Below, piece by piece: positions 52,942 to 63,260 of a stretch of 64,000 nt of DNA (the stretch's first letter is position 1; the number at the start of each line of letters is the position of its first letter). Origin of the DNA: Buchnera aphidicola (Nipponaphis monzeni) (lineage in GTDB: Bacteria > Pseudomonadota > Gammaproteobacteria > Enterobacterales > Enterobacteriaceae); contig NZ_AP019379.1 in NCBI RefSeq assembly GCF_006741185.1, positions 523,782 through 587,781 of the forward strand. The letters run 5' to 3'. A program made the position numbers and the translations under genes. The notes beneath the pieces are model-generated. The model saw only the letters and a program-made list of their open reading frames with translations. It did not search any database and had not been told where the DNA came from.

Positions 52942-54951
52942 TTATTTTGACAATTTTAACATTTTTTTTAAGAATTTTATTCTATTAATACTATTATTTA
53001 ATAATATATTGCTATTAAAATTATTTTTTTGATTTATCCAAACTAAATCTTCTTGAGGTAATTCTAATAAAAATCTACTGTATTTAGATAAAGTTGTTAA
53101 CCCATAATTACTACGTTTGTTAGCAAATGTTAAAGTTAATTCTTTTTTAGCTCGGGTCATACCCACATACATCAAACGGCGTTCTTCCTCTATATTATTT
53201 TGAGAAATACTAGAATAATGCGGTAAAATTCCTTCTTCTAAACCTGCTATAAAAACAAATGGAAATTCTAAACCTTTAGATGCATGTAAAGTCATTAAAA
53301 ACACCCCTTTTAAGTGAGAACGTCTGTTAACATTTACATCTTCATATAAAGTTAAATAAGAAACGATTTCAGATAAGGTCATTTGAGGATGTTGACTATT
53401 CCCTATTAAAAGTTCATTAATTAAATTAACGAATATAGATATGTTTTTAACATTTTTTTTAAATTCTACTAAATCTTTTGAAGATTCTTTTAACCAATTT
53501 TTATAATTAATATTTTTTATAATGTGAGAAATAATTTGCATTGGTTGTACATCTGATAACACTATTGATTCTTTAATCCATTTAATAAATTTTTTTAAAG
53601 ATTTTACCTTATTTTTACTTAAAATTTTTTCTAAATTATCATTGTAACAAGTTTTGTATAAACTAATATTGTTTTTTATAGCCCAACTTTTCAATTTTTT
53701 TATAGTAGAAATTCCTATTTTCCGACCAGGGACATTAATTACTTTTAAAAAATAAAAATTATCATTTGGATTAAGTATAAATTTTAAATAATTCATTAAA
53801 ATTTTTATTTCAAAGAATTTTAAAAACTGAGTACGATTATTAATATTGTAAGGAATATGATTTTTTATAAAAATACTTTCTAATATTTTAGACTGTTGAT
53901 TACTGCGATACAAAACAGCATAATCAGAAAATTGTGTGTTAAATTTTTTATAATGAGATACTATTTCTTTAGCAATATTTTTTGCTTCATATTCTTCATT
54001 AATGTTTTGTAAAATTTTAATTTTAGATCCATATTTTAGTTGAGTGATCAAACTCTTTTTATATATATGTAAATTATTAGCTATTAATTTATTAGAAGCT
54101 TTTAAAATTCTTCCAGATGAACGATAATTTTGCTCTAATTTAAATATTTTTAAATGAGGATAATCTATTTTTAAAAAGAGTAAATTTTTTGGTTCAGCCC
54201 CCCTCCAAGAATAAATAGATTGATCATCATCTCCAACTAAAGTAAAATTTTTCGGATTTAACATTTTTATTAAATTATATTGAATTACATTAGTATCCTG
54301 GTATTCATCTACCAATAAATAATCAACTTTTTTTTGCCAACGTAATCTTGCACTTGCATTATTTTTTAACAGTAAGGTAGGAATAAATATTAAGTCATCT
54401 AAATCTAATTTATTAAAATTATTTAAATGAAATTGATACAAATCATAGTACATTGCAAATGTTTTATCTAAATTTGTTATAGATTTTAGTTTGGCATTTA
54501 ATGGATCTATTAACTTATTTTTCCAATAAGAAATTTTTGAGCTTAATTTCAATAATAAATCATTATTTTTTTTAAAAACTGATTTTGTAAATGTTTTTAG
54601 TAAAAAAAGTTTATCTTCTTGATTAAGTAAAGAAAAATTTGCTTTTAAATTTAAATGAAAAAGTTCTGACTTAATAATTCGTAATCCAAAAGAATGAAAT
54701 GTAGAGATATTAACCTTTATTTTATTATTACAATTTTTAAAATGTTTAATTAATTGTAATTGCATCTCTTGAGCTGATTTATTAGTAAAAGTTATTGCTA
54801 CGATATTTTCAGATTTAACTTTACATACATTTATTAAATATATTATTTTACTAATAACAACTCTAGTTTTTCCAGATCCAGCACCAGCTAATACTAAACA
54901 AGGACCATGAGAATATTTTATTATTTTTTTTTGAGTAATGTTTAAATACAT
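52942..54951 (-). CDS. rep: ATP-dependent DNA helicase Rep
   Basis: Rep is a UvrD-family 3'-5' helicase that clears protein roadblocks and helps restart forks. From the Met at 54951 it has 669 residues (E. coli 673). The frame continues 13 codons upstream without family similarity, so I chose this start. Motifs are in order: Q-motif LNITQKKII, Walker A AGAGSGKT, VAITFTNKSAQEM, DEYQDTN, GDDDQSIYSWRGA, the LEQNYRSS motif, LMTLHASKGLEFPFVFIAGLEEGILPH and EERRLMYVGMTRAKKEL. It lies between ilvC and trxA as in E. coli. Confidence 0.97.
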   Translation of the reverse strand: MYLNITQKKIIKYSHGPCLVLAGAGSGKTRVVISKIIYLINVCKVKSENIVAITFTNKSAQEMQLQLIKHFKNCNNKIKVNISTFHSFGLRIIKSELFHLNLKANFSLLNQEDKLFLLKTFTKSVFKKNNDLLLKLSSKISYWKNKLIDPLNAKLKSITNLDKTFAMYYDLYQFHLNNFNKLDLDDLIFIPTLLLKNNASARLRWQKKVDYLLVDEYQDTNVIQYNLIKMLNPKNFTLVGDDDQSIYSWRGAEPKNLLFLKIDYPHLKIFKLEQNYRSSGRILKASNKLIANNLHIYKKSLITQLKYGSKIKILQNINEEYEAKNIAKEIVSHYKKFNTQFSDYAVLYRSNQQSKILESIFIKNHIPYNINNRTQFLKFFEIKILMNYLKFILNPNDNFYFLKVINVPGRKIGISTIKKLKSWAIKNNISLYKTCYNDNLEKILSKNKVKSLKKFIKWIKESIVLSDVQPMQIISHIIKNINYKNWLKESSKDLVEFKKNVKNISIFVNLINELLIGNSQHPQMTLSEIVSYLTLYEDVNVNRRSHLKGVFLMTLHASKGLEFPFVFIAGLEEGILPHYSSISQNNIEEERRLMYVGMTRAKKELTLTFANKRSNYGLTTLSKYSRFLLELPQEDLVWINQKNNFNSNILLNNSINRIKFLKKMLKLSK

Positions 54952-55013
54952 ATGCACACTGTTTACATAAATAAATTTTATTTTATACATTTAACATTTA
55001 ATATAATTAAACA

Positions 55014-55047
55014 TAAAAACAAGGGAAATTCCTTAAGATTTTCCCTT
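55014..55047 (-). terminator. Intrinsic terminator of ilvC
   Basis: AAGGGAAA (55021-55028) and TTTCCCTT (55040-55047) form an 8-bp stem with an 11-nt loop. On the minus strand it is followed by G and five T. It lies 45 bp past the ilvC stop, a classical terminator. Confidence 0.8.
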
Positions 55048-55091
55048 TGTAATACACTATATATGATATACTATAATATAGTTTTATTAAA

Positions 55092-56567
55092 TTAATTATT
55101 AAAATTTATTGATTTCATATTAGTCATATATGATCTTAATTTTTTTCCTATTAATTCTATTGGATGATTTTTAATTGATTCATTAACTTTATATAAGTAA
55201 CTATTGTTTATTAAATAATGATTTTCATTATTATCGCAAATACTTATACTATTTTCTATCATAAATTGATTTAAAATAGGAATAGCTGCATTAGCAAATA
55301 AATAACTACCATATTCTGCAGTATCAGATATAATAACATTCATCTCATATAAACGTTTACGTGCAATTGTATTAGCTATTAAAGGTAATTCATGTAATGA
55401 TTCATAATATGCAGATTCTTCTAAAATACCTGTTTCAACCATAATTTCAAAAGATAACTCAATGCCTGCTTTTAATAATGCAATCATAAATGTACCTTTT
55501 TCAAAAAAAGTTTCTTCAAAAATTTTTTGAGGATATAAAGGAGCTAATTCAAAAGATGAGTTTTTTGATTCTTTTCTCCATTGATGTAAACAAAAATCGT
55601 TGTTATTCCAATCACATATCATTTTTGATGAAAAATCACCAGAAATAATATTATCCATATGTTGACAAAATAAAGGTTTTAATAGAGTTTTTAATTTTTC
55701 ACATAATTCGTATGCTTTTATTTTATTAATATTTGATAATCTATCTAACATTAACGTGATACCTCCATGTTTAAGAGATTCAGTAAAAACTTCCCATCCA
55801 AATTGAATAAATGAACCAGCATACTTTTCATTAACATTTAAAGAAACTAATTTTTGATAATAAGATAAAGATCCGGCTTGCAACATACCACATAAAATAG
55901 TTTGTTCTCCCATTAAATCTGATTTTACTTCTGCTATAAATGAAGAATGTAATACTCCAGCTTTATGGCTACCTAAAGAAACAGCCCAAGCTTTTGCTAT
56001 TTCTAATCCATTGTTATTAATATCATTATTAGAATGTACAGCTATTAATGTTGGTACACCAAAATTTCTTTTATATTCTTCTCTTACCTCTGTCCCAGGA
56101 CATTTAGGAGCAACCATTATTACTGTAATATCTTTTCTAATATCGGCATTTATTTCTACAACATAAAACCCATGAGAAAATCCTAAAATAGCATTTTTTT
56201 TCATTAACAATTGTAATTTTTTGACAACATGTTGGTGTTGTTTGTCCGGAGTTAAATTAATCACTAGATCAGCTGTAGGTATTAATGATTCATATGTACC
56301 TACATGAAAATTATTAGTTTTTGCATTTTTCCATGACTCATTTTTTTTTGAAATAGAACTTTTTCGTAAAGCGAATGCTATATTAAGTCCTGAATCTCTC
56401 ATATTTAAACCTTGATTTAAACCTTGAGATCCGCATCCGACAATTACTATTGTTTTATTTTTTAAATAATCAATACTATTAGAAAATTCATTTTTTTCCA
56501 TAAAACGACATTTTTTAAGTTCAATTAATTTGTTTCTAAAATTTAAGTTATTAAAATAATTAGACAT
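55092..56567 (-). CDS. ilvC: Ketol-acid reductoisomerase (class II)
   Basis: IlvC converts acetolactate and acetohydroxybutyrate to dihydroxy acids in valine, isoleucine and leucine synthesis. The 491-residue enzyme is the long enterobacterial form with a duplicated C-terminal domain. It has [15 protein letters not shown] at the start, the NADPH motif [20 protein letters not shown] near 44-63, LTPDKQH, FSHGFYV and [24 protein letters not shown] near 152-175. Metal-binding segments [16 protein letters not shown] and [20 protein letters not shown] follow. ilvD lies 183 bp upstream on the same strand. Confidence 0.98.
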   Translation of the reverse strand: MSNYFNNLNFRNKLIELKKCRFMEKNEFSNSIDYLKNKTIVIVGCGSQGLNQGLNMRDSGLNIAFALRKSSISKKNESWKNAKTNNFHVGTYESLIPTADLVINLTPDKQHQHVVKKLQLLMKKNAILGFSHGFYVVEINADIRKDITVIMVAPKCPGTEVREEYKRNFGVPTLIAVHSNNDINNNGLEIAKAWAVSLGSHKAGVLHSSFIAEVKSDLMGEQTILCGMLQAGSLSYYQKLVSLNVNEKYAGSFIQFGWEVFTESLKHGGITLMLDRLSNINKIKAYELCEKLKTLLKPLFCQHMDNIISGDFSSKMICDWNNNDFCLHQWRKESKNSSFELAPLYPQKIFEETFFEKGTFMIALLKAGIELSFEIMVETGILEESAYYESLHELPLIANTIARKRLYEMNVIISDTAEYGSYLFANAAIPILNQFMIENSISICDNNENHYLINNSYLYKVNESIKNHPIELIGKKLRSYMTNMKSINFNN

Positions 56568-56750
56568 ATGTACCTTTTAGTATTAAAAATATTTTATTAA
56601 TAGAAATTAATTTTTTATTTATGATGAATAATATTTTTTTTCAAATGATTATTAATTAAATTTATTAAAAATATTTTTTATATATTATAAATTTAATTTA
56701 AAAAATAATTTTTTATATATAAATATTTATATATGTTGTTACTACATGTA

Positions 56751-58595
56751 TTATTTTAATTTATTTATATTTCTCACTGCTCCTTTATCAGCACTTGTTG
56801 CAAAGTTAGCATAAATTTTCAATGCATTTGATATCTTACGTAATCTATTTAAAGGACGAAATGATTTTTCTTTTTTATTGTTTTCGTCATATAATCTTTG
56901 CAATAATTTTTCTTTTGTAACTTCTAAAGTAATAATTCGTTTCGGAATATTAATATATATTATATCCCCATCTTTTACTAATGCAATTATTCCTTTATTT
57001 GCTGCTTCTGGAGAAATATGACCAACAGATAACCCTGATGTCCCTCCGGAAAATCTTCCATCAGTAATTAATGCACAATATTTATCTAATTTCATAGATT
57101 TTAAATAAGTTGTTGGATACAACATTTCCTGCATTCCAGGACCTCCTTTTGGTCCTTCATATCTAATTACAATTACATCTCCTTTTTTTATTTCTTTTCC
57201 AAGAATACCTTGAACAGCTGCTTCTTGACTTTCATAAACCTTTGATGTCCCTCTAAATACAAGATTTTTATGATCTACTCCAGATGTTTTTACAATACAT
57301 CCATTTATTGCTAAATTACCATATAAAACTGCAATTCCTCCATCTTCACTGAAAGCATTACTAATAGATCTAATACACCCTGATTGACGATTTTTATCTA
57401 ATGAATTCCATCTAAAATTTTGAGAAAAGGGTTGTATAGTTCGAACACCTTTAGGACCAGATCGAAACATTTTTTTTATTTTTTCATCAGAGGAAATCAT
57501 AATATCATATTTTTTTATCATATCTTCTATAGTTAAACCTATGACATTTATTACTTTTGAATATATAAAATTACCTCTATATAATTCACCTACAATTCCC
57601 ATGACACCTCCAGCTCTATGTAAATCTTCTACATGATACATATTTGTATTAGGTGCTACTTGACATATATAAGGAATTTTTTTAGATAAATTACTAATAT
57701 CTTTCATATTAAAATCAATATTACCTTCTTGAGCAATAGCTAATAAATGTAATATAGTATTACTAGATCCTCCCATAGCAATATCTACTGCCATAGCATT
57801 ATGTAATGCTAATTTATTAACGATGTTTCTAGGTAACACATTATTGTTTTCTTCTTTATAAAATTTTTTTGTAATTTTTACTATTAATCTACTAGAATCT
57901 ATTAACAATTTTTTACGATCTTTATGAGTAGCTAATAATGTTCCATTTCCCGGTAAAGATAATCCTAATATTTCTGTTAAACAATTCATAGAATTTGCAG
58001 TAAACATTCCAGAGCAAGATCCACAAGTTGGACACGCAGATTCTTCTAAATTTTTTAAATAATTAAAATCAACATTTGGATTTTCCCCTTCTTTGATAGC
58101 ATCAATTAAATTAATTTTAATTACTTTATTAAATTTTAAAATTTTCCCTGCTTCCATTGGACCTCCTGAGATAAAAACTGTAGGAATGTTTATGCGTAAT
58201 GCAGCCATTAGCATTCCAGGAGTAATTTTATCACAGTTTGAAATACATATCATTGCGTCTACACAATGTGCATTAACCATGTATTCTATAGAATCAGCAA
58301 TTAATTCCCTAGATGGCAATGAATACAACATTCCTGAATGTCCCATTGCTATTCCATCATCAATTGCTATAGTATTAAATTCTTTCGGCACCCCTCCAGA
58401 TGATTTTATTTCCTCTTTTACTATTTGCCCTAACGATTGTAGATGTATATGTCCTGGTACAAATTCTGAAAAAGAATTAACTACAGCTATAATAGGTTTA
58501 CTAAAATCTGATTCAACCATACCTGTTGCTCTCCATAATGCTCTAGCTCCAGCCATATTTTTTCCATGAGTCGTTTTCGATGATCGATACTTCAC
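56751..58595 (-). CDS. ilvD: Dihydroxy-acid dehydratase
   Basis: IlvD makes 2-keto acids in branched-chain amino-acid synthesis and needs an Fe-S cluster. The 614-residue protein starts [25 protein letters not shown] and has [17 protein letters not shown] near 117-133, [20 protein letters not shown] near 191-210, [26 protein letters not shown] and [22 protein letters not shown] near 518. The cluster cysteines are retained. A 46-bp perfect inverted repeat begins 26 bp upstream of its ATG. The E. coli ilvLXG-M-E-A genes are not beside it. Confidence 0.98.
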   Translation of the reverse strand: MKYRSSKTTHGKNMAGARALWRATGMVESDFSKPIIAVVNSFSEFVPGHIHLQSLGQIVKEEIKSSGGVPKEFNTIAIDDGIAMGHSGMLYSLPSRELIADSIEYMVNAHCVDAMICISNCDKITPGMLMAALRINIPTVFISGGPMEAGKILKFNKVIKINLIDAIKEGENPNVDFNYLKNLEESACPTCGSCSGMFTANSMNCLTEILGLSLPGNGTLLATHKDRKKLLIDSSRLIVKITKKFYKEENNNVLPRNIVNKLALHNAMAVDIAMGGSSNTILHLLAIAQEGNIDFNMKDISNLSKKIPYICQVAPNTNMYHVEDLHRAGGVMGIVGELYRGNFIYSKVINVIGLTIEDMIKKYDIMISSDEKIKKMFRSGPKGVRTIQPFSQNFRWNSLDKNRQSGCIRSISNAFSEDGGIAVLYGNLAINGCIVKTSGVDHKNLVFRGTSKVYESQEAAVQGILGKEIKKGDVIVIRYEGPKGGPGMQEMLYPTTYLKSMKLDKYCALITDGRFSGGTSGLSVGHISPEAANKGIIALVKDGDIIYINIPKRIITLEVTKEKLLQRLYDENNKKEKSFRPLNRLRKISNALKIYANFATSADKGAVRNINKLK

Positions 58596-58620
58596 TATTT
58601 ACACCTCTTTTTTAGATATG

Positions 58621-58714
58621 TAATAAATTCATCATTACCCTTAAACATAATTTGCAAATGTTTTTTAAAAAAAACATTTGCAAATTATGTTTAAGGGTAA
58701 TGATGAATTTATTA
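58621..58714. repeat. 46-bp perfect inverted repeat upstream of ilvD
   Basis: Arms 58621-58666 and 58669-58714 are exact reverse complements, separated by two bases, with T6/A6 at the centre. The arms contain TTACCCTTAAACATAATTTG. It fills much of the spacer between the ilvD start (58595) and tRNA-Trp (58792), so it would lie in the ilvD leader or promoter region. Each arm is complete to the base, so it is either very recent, maintained, or an assembly fold-back. Confidence 0.95.
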
Positions 58715-58791
58715 AAATATTTTTTAATTAATTATACATAACTGATAACTTCTTATTTACATTAGAATTGATTTAGTATAAAAAAATAAAT

Positions 58792-58867
58792 TGGCAGGGA
58801 TAGAGGGAATCGAACCCCCAACTTTCGGTTTTGGAGACCGATACTCTACCAATTGAGTTATATCCCT
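58792..58867 (-). tRNA. trpT: tRNA-Trp (anticodon CCA)
   Basis: The minus strand reads AGGGATATAACTCAATTGG. The anticodon arm TCGGTCTCCAAAACCGA gives CCA, and the T arm is GGGGTTCGATTCCCT. The acceptor closes, with discriminator G and an encoded CCA. E. coli trpT also lies near the ilv cluster. Confidence 0.96.
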
Positions 58868-59121
58868 AATACATAGAATTGAGTTTAATTTAATATATAA
58901 GTAGATTCTTATATAAAATATTATACTCTATAAATACCATTATAGTCTAGAAATATAAAAAATAATTTAAAATTATTAAATATAAATTTAATTTATAATA
59001 TAAGTTAATAATTTGATGTTATATTAAATAAATAATAATAAAAATACTATAAAAAAACAAATTATTATAAAAACTACTAAATATCTTTATCGATAATGTT
59101 CATTATTTAGGAAAAATAAAT

Positions 59122-60336
59122 ATGAAACTTCCAATTTATTTAGATTATGCAGCAACTACTCCTGTAGATCATAGAGTAGTAAAAAAAATGTTAAATTTTT
59201 TAACTAACGAAGGTAAATTTGGTAATGCAGCTTCTCGTTCACATAAGTTTGGGTGGGTAGCAGAAGAAGCTGTAGATATTGCTAGGTGTCAAGTAGCTGA
59301 ATTAATACATGCAGATTCTAGGGAAATCATATTTACATCAGGTGCTACAGAATCTAACAATTTAGCAATTAAAGGAAGTGCAATTTTATATCAAAGTAAA
59401 GGAAATCATATAATAACAAGCCAAACTGAACATAAATCTGTATTGGATTCTTGTAGATATTTAGAAAGTATAGGATTTTTAATTACTTATTTAAAACCAA
59501 AACCAGATGGATTAATTTCTTTAAATAAATTAATGAGTAATATTACAAAAAAAACTATTTTAATCTCTATAATGCACGTTAATAATGAAACTGGAACTAT
59601 ACAAAATATAAATGCAATTAGCAAAATATGTAAAACGCATAATATATTGTGTCATATAGACGCTACCCAAAGTGTTGGAAAAATTGAAATTAATTTAAAG
59701 AAATTAAAAATAGATTTAATGTCATGTTCAGCACATAAATTATATGGTCCGAAAGGTATAGGATGTTTATATGTACGTAGAAAACCTAAAGTAAGATTAA
59801 TGGCTCAAATACATGGAGGAGGACATGAACGAGGTATGAGATCTGGTACATTACCTGTTCATCAAATAGTAGGAATGGGAGAAGCGTTTCATATAGCAAA
59901 AGAAAATATGAACTTAGAATATCGTAAACTAAACAAATTAAGAAATTACTTTTGGAATAAAATAAATAAAATAGAAGAAGTCTATTTAAATAGTATACTA
60001 AAAAATACTGCATCTCATATTTTAAATATTAGTTTTAATTATATAGAAGGGGAATCTTTAATGATGGCATTGAAAGATTTAGCAATATCTTCAGGATCTG
60101 CTTGTACTTCTGCTAGTTTAGAACCTTCTTATGTATTAAAAGCATTAAATATAAAAGATGAGTTAGCACACAGCTCAATACGTTTTTCTATAGGAAGATT
60201 TACTACAATTAAAGAATTAGATTATGCTATAATGTTGATATATAAATCTGTAGAAAAATTAAGAAAATTATCTCCTTTGTGGGAAATGTATAAATCTGGA
60301 ATTAATATAGATGATATTACATGGAATCATATTTAA
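59122..60336 (+). CDS. iscS: Cysteine desulfurase IscS
   Basis: IscS takes sulfur from cysteine and passes it as persulfide to IscU and to TusA for tRNA thiolation. The 404-residue PLP enzyme starts [16 protein letters not shown] and has [12 protein letters not shown] near 34-45, [19 protein letters not shown], the PLP lysine K206 in [12 protein letters not shown] and the catalytic C328 in SSGSACTSA, at E. coli positions. The C-terminus retains [13 protein letters not shown]. It is the first gene of the local isc operon; iscR is absent upstream. Confidence 0.98.
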   Translation: MKLPIYLDYAATTPVDHRVVKKMLNFLTNEGKFGNAASRSHKFGWVAEEAVDIARCQVAELIHADSREIIFTSGATESNNLAIKGSAILYQSKGNHIITSQTEHKSVLDSCRYLESIGFLITYLKPKPDGLISLNKLMSNITKKTILISIMHVNNETGTIQNINAISKICKTHNILCHIDATQSVGKIEINLKKLKIDLMSCSAHKLYGPKGIGCLYVRRKPKVRLMAQIHGGGHERGMRSGTLPVHQIVGMGEAFHIAKENMNLEYRKLNKLRNYFWNKINKIEEVYLNSILKNTASHILNISFNYIEGESLMMALKDLAISSGSACTSASLEPSYVLKALNIKDELAHSSIRFSIGRFTTIKELDYAIMLIYKSVEKLRKLSPLWEMYKSGINIDDITWNHI

Positions 60337-60385
60337 ATGTAAATTTATTTATATACTAACAAAAAAATGTTTTAAGGATTAAAAA

Positions 60386-60769
60386 ATGTCATATAGCAAA
60401 AAAGTTTTAGACCATTATGAAAACCCTAGAAATGTAGGATCTTTTGCAGTAAATAGTAAAAATGTAGGCACTAGTTTAGTTGGAGCACCGTCTTGTGGAG
60501 ATGTAATGAAATTACAAATTAAAGTCAATAAAAAAGGAATCATTGAGGATGCATGCTTTAAAACATATGGTTGTGGATCTGCAATAGCTTCTAGTTCATT
60601 ACTAACAGAATGGGTCAAAGGCAAATCTTTAAATGAAGCTTTAAATATTAAAAACACTTCTATAGTAAAAGAATTAAATTTACCTCCTGTCAAAATACAT
60701 TGTTCAATTTTAGCTGAAGATGCTATAAAAAAAGCTATAGCAGATTATAATAGTAAAAATAATAAATAA
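60386..60769 (+). CDS. iscU: Fe-S cluster scaffold IscU
   Basis: IscU is the scaffold on which [2Fe-2S] and [4Fe-4S] clusters are built. The 127-residue protein has C37 (GAPSCGDVMKLQI), C63 (TYGCGSAIASSS) and C106 (KIHCSILAEDA), the three cluster ligands. It also keeps LPPVK at 99-103, the motif bound by the HscA chaperone. AAGGA precedes the ATG, 49 bp after iscS. In E. coli iscA follows; here a 91-bp spacer leads straight to hscB. Confidence 0.98.
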   Translation: MSYSKKVLDHYENPRNVGSFAVNSKNVGTSLVGAPSCGDVMKLQIKVNKKGIIEDACFKTYGCGSAIASSSLLTEWVKGKSLNEALNIKNTSIVKELNLPPVKIHCSILAEDAIKKAIADYNSKNNK

Positions 60770-60811
60770 AAAATACTTTTTATATAAAATGCTAAATATT
60801 ATATTTTTTTG

Positions 60812-60828
60812 GAACATTCTTAATGTTC
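60812..60828 (+). repeat. 7-bp hairpin in the iscU-hscB spacer
   Basis: GAACATT (60812-60818) and AATGTTC (60822-60828) pair perfectly around CTT. It sits where iscA would lie. It may be a processing or partial termination site after iscU; no strong T-run follows directly. Confidence 0.5.
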
Positions 60829-60860
60829 AATATTCTAACAATAACTTTTTTTAAAATGAA

Positions 60861-61388
60861 GTGAGTATTAAATTGTGTACAAATTATTATAGTTTATTTA
60901 ATTTAATTCCAACATTTGAAATAGATTTAAAACAACTTTCTAAAAAATTTCATAATTTACAAAAAAAATACCATCCTGATGTAAATATTAAATGTAATTT
61001 AAAGGATCGTAAAAAAATATTACAAAAATCTATTTTAATTAATAAAGGATATTATCTTTTAAAAGATCCTATCGAAAGAGGTAAATATTTATTATTTTTA
61101 AATGGAATTACAATAAATCAAAATAACAATTCATTTGTAAATAATAATTTTTTAGAATATCAATTTAAATTATATGAAAAATTAGAATATTTTAAAAAAA
61201 ATATTTGTAAATTAGAAGAATGTAATTTATTTTTCAAAAAAATTTGCGATCTCAAACAAAAATTTTTTGATAATTTTAAAAGTTTATGTATTAAAAAAGA
61301 ATGGAAAATAGCAAAAAATTGGCTAATAAAAGTTATTTTTTTGGAAAAAATAAAAAATGAAACAGAAAAATTAATTGATAACATATAA
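60861..61388 (+). CDS. hscB: Fe-S co-chaperone HscB (Hsc20)
   Basis: HscB is a J-protein that delivers IscU to the Hsp70 HscA and stimulates its ATPase. The product of about 175 residues has NYYSLFNLIPTFEID, then the HPD motif at 38-40 in KKYHPDVN, the helix with ILINKGYYLLKDPIERGKYLL, and a C-terminal three-helix IscU-binding region. I take the GTG at 60861 as start; the nearby ATG at 60856 leads to a stop after two codons. A start a few codons downstream cannot be excluded. hscA, next in E. coli, is missing: fdx follows after 75 bp. Confidence 0.88.
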   Translation: MSIKLCTNYYSLFNLIPTFEIDLKQLSKKFHNLQKKYHPDVNIKCNLKDRKKILQKSILINKGYYLLKDPIERGKYLLFLNGITINQNNNSFVNNNFLEYQFKLYEKLEYFKKNICKLEECNLFFKKICDLKQKFFDNFKSLCIKKEWKIAKNWLIKVIFLEKIKNETEKLIDNI

Positions 61389-61463
61389 TTATAAAACAAT
61401 AATTATTCAAAATGTATCTATTAAATAAAAAAATATATTTTCAATAAAAACAAGGTAATAAAC

Positions 61464-61790
61464 ATGCCTAAAATATTATTTTTACCTCACAAAGTTATAT
61501 TACCAGAACCTAAAATAGTTTATGCAGAAAAAGGAGAAATCATTTTAAATATTGCATTAAAAAACAATATTTATATAGAGCATGCTTGTGGTAAATCATG
61601 CGCATGTACAACTTGTCATTGTATTATTAAATCAGGATTTTCTTCATTATCTAAATCTTCAGATAAAGAAGAAGATGCACTAGATAAGGCTTGGGGAGTT
61701 ACTTTAAAGAGTAGATTATCTTGTCAAGCTAAATTAGGTAATAAGGATATTACAATATTAATTCCTTATTATAATAAAAATTATGTTTAA
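61464..61790 (+). CDS. fdx: [2Fe-2S] ferredoxin of the isc operon
   Basis: Fdx supplies electrons for cluster assembly on IscU. The 108-residue adrenodoxin-type ferredoxin has its ligands at C42, C48, C51 and C87, the same positions as in E. coli, within [14 protein letters not shown] and RLSCQAKLG. An AAGG site lies about 12 bp before the ATG. In E. coli hscA is immediately upstream and iscX downstream; neither is here. Fpr at 45 kb is a plausible reductase. Confidence 0.97.
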   Translation: MPKILFLPHKVILPEPKIVYAEKGEIILNIALKNNIYIEHACGKSCACTTCHCIIKSGFSSLSKSSDKEEDALDKAWGVTLKSRLSCQAKLGNKDITILIPYYNKNYV

Positions 61791-61859
61791 TTTTTCACAT
61801 TTTAAACTACAAAAAATTTTTTTTAAATAAAATTAATTTAAAAAAATAATAAATAATTG

Positions 61860-63260
61860 TTATTTTTTAATAAAAGGATTTATACTTTTTTTAAAAATTA
61901 ATATAAGTGGATTATTAGTAATTTTTAATAATTTTTTAAAATTGTTTAAAAGATATGTTTTGTAATTTAACGTCAAATGATCTGTTCGATTCCCATAAAT
62001 AATAATTTTTAAAGGACGGGTTCCTCCAGGGTGTGCAAATTTTAATTTAATTCTTTTATTATTTATAAGGGGTGGTTGATGATGAATTATTAAAAAATGT
62101 AATATTTTAGTTAATTGAGAGGAATTAAAATTATAAAAAGAATTAGTGTAAGTTTTCTTTATAGACTCAATTAAACTAGTAATACCAATTTTAAATAAAG
62201 CAGAAATAAAATGTATTGTAAAATTTATAACTTTAGAATAACTAAAAAATGATGTGAAAAATTTTTTAAATTTTTTAATTTTATTTGCAGAAATTAAGTC
62301 ACATTTATTAACTATAATTAATATAGAACATCCTTGCTTAATAGAGAAATTAATTAATTTAATATTTTGCTGACAATCAAAATCTTTAAATTCTATTATT
62401 AAAAGTATAATGTCACTTTTTCCTAAGTTATTTAAACTTTCTTTTATAAACATTTTTTCATTAGGACAGTTTATTTTTTTTATTTTTCTTATACCGGCAG
62501 TGTCTATAAATAAGTAATTTTGATCTTTATAACATAGTGGGACTAAAACGCTATTTTTAGTAGTTCCAGGAATTGAATCTGTAATAATTCTTTTAGAATT
62601 AGTTAAACTGTTTACTAAAGTGGATTTTCCTACATTAGGTTTACCAATTACAGTAACTACTATTTTTGATTGTGAAATTGAATTATGAATTTTACTTTTT
62701 GAATTTATTAAAAAATTTTTTTGAATTGAATCAAATTTATTGGAAACAGAATTTATGTTTAGAAAAGAAGGTATAACATGGTTTTTAAAAAAATTTATTA
62801 ATGTTGTTTTTTTAAGAGAAGAAATAGTATATATAGGATGAAATCCTAAATTATAAAAATCTTTATAAAATATATTATCAAAAGACAAACATTTAATATT
62901 TAACAATAAAAAAGTTTGTTTTCTTTTAGAAAGTATAATTTTTGATAAGATTTTATCTTCGTAAGTACATTCTTGGTTTCCATTAACTACAAAAAAAATA
63001 ATATCACTTGTTTGTATTGCGTTTAAAGTTTGATTAATACATTTCCTTTCTAAGGAAGTAATTATTTTTTTATCACTAATAAATCCAGAAGTGTCTATAA
63101 GTAAAAAATCAAAATTACATATAGATACTTTACTACATTGTATATCTATAGTTTTTACAAAACTGTTTTTTTTAGGAATATAATTGTGTTGAGTTATTTG
63201 TCTATATATAGTAGATTTACCTACGTTAGATCGGCCAACTAATACTATTTTAGGTTGCAT
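61860..63260 (-). CDS. der: GTPase Der (EngA)
   Basis: Der is a two-domain GTPase that acts in 50S assembly. The 466-residue protein has a first G domain with G1 GRSNVGKST (9-17) and G3 DTSG (56-59), but the G4 site reads NIKC (121-124) instead of NKxD, and the switch-I region is unlike the family. The second G domain is intact: GKPNVGKST (206-214), PGTTKN, DTAG (253-256) and NKCD (318-321). The C-terminal KH-like domain (about 370-466) keeps KRIKLKFAHPGGTRPLKI. It is convergent with fdx. Confidence 0.93.
   Translation of the reverse strand: MQPKIVLVGRSNVGKSTIYRQITQHNYIPKKNSFVKTIDIQCSKVSICNFDFLLIDTSGFISDKKIITSLERKCINQTLNAIQTSDIIFFVVNGNQECTYEDKILSKIILSKRKQTFLLLNIKCLSFDNIFYKDFYNLGFHPIYTISSLKKTTLINFFKNHVIPSFLNINSVSNKFDSIQKNFLINSKSKIHNSISQSKIVVTVIGKPNVGKSTLVNSLTNSKRIITDSIPGTTKNSVLVPLCYKDQNYLFIDTAGIRKIKKINCPNEKMFIKESLNNLGKSDIILLIIEFKDFDCQQNIKLINFSIKQGCSILIIVNKCDLISANKIKKFKKFFTSFFSYSKVINFTIHFISALFKIGITSLIESIKKTYTNSFYNFNSSQLTKILHFLIIHHQPPLINNKRIKLKFAHPGGTRPLKIIIYGNRTDHLTLNYKTYLLNNFKKLLKITNNPLILIFKKSINPFIKK

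Noticed and set aside
58093-58569. 158-codon plus-strand frame inside ilvD.
   Set aside because: It overlaps the conserved catalytic part of ilvD on the other strand and resembles no known protein; a long antisense shadow.
60415-60693. 92-codon minus-strand frame opposite iscU.
   Set aside because: It lies entirely inside the well-supported iscU gene and its sequence is the antisense shadow of conserved IscU codons.
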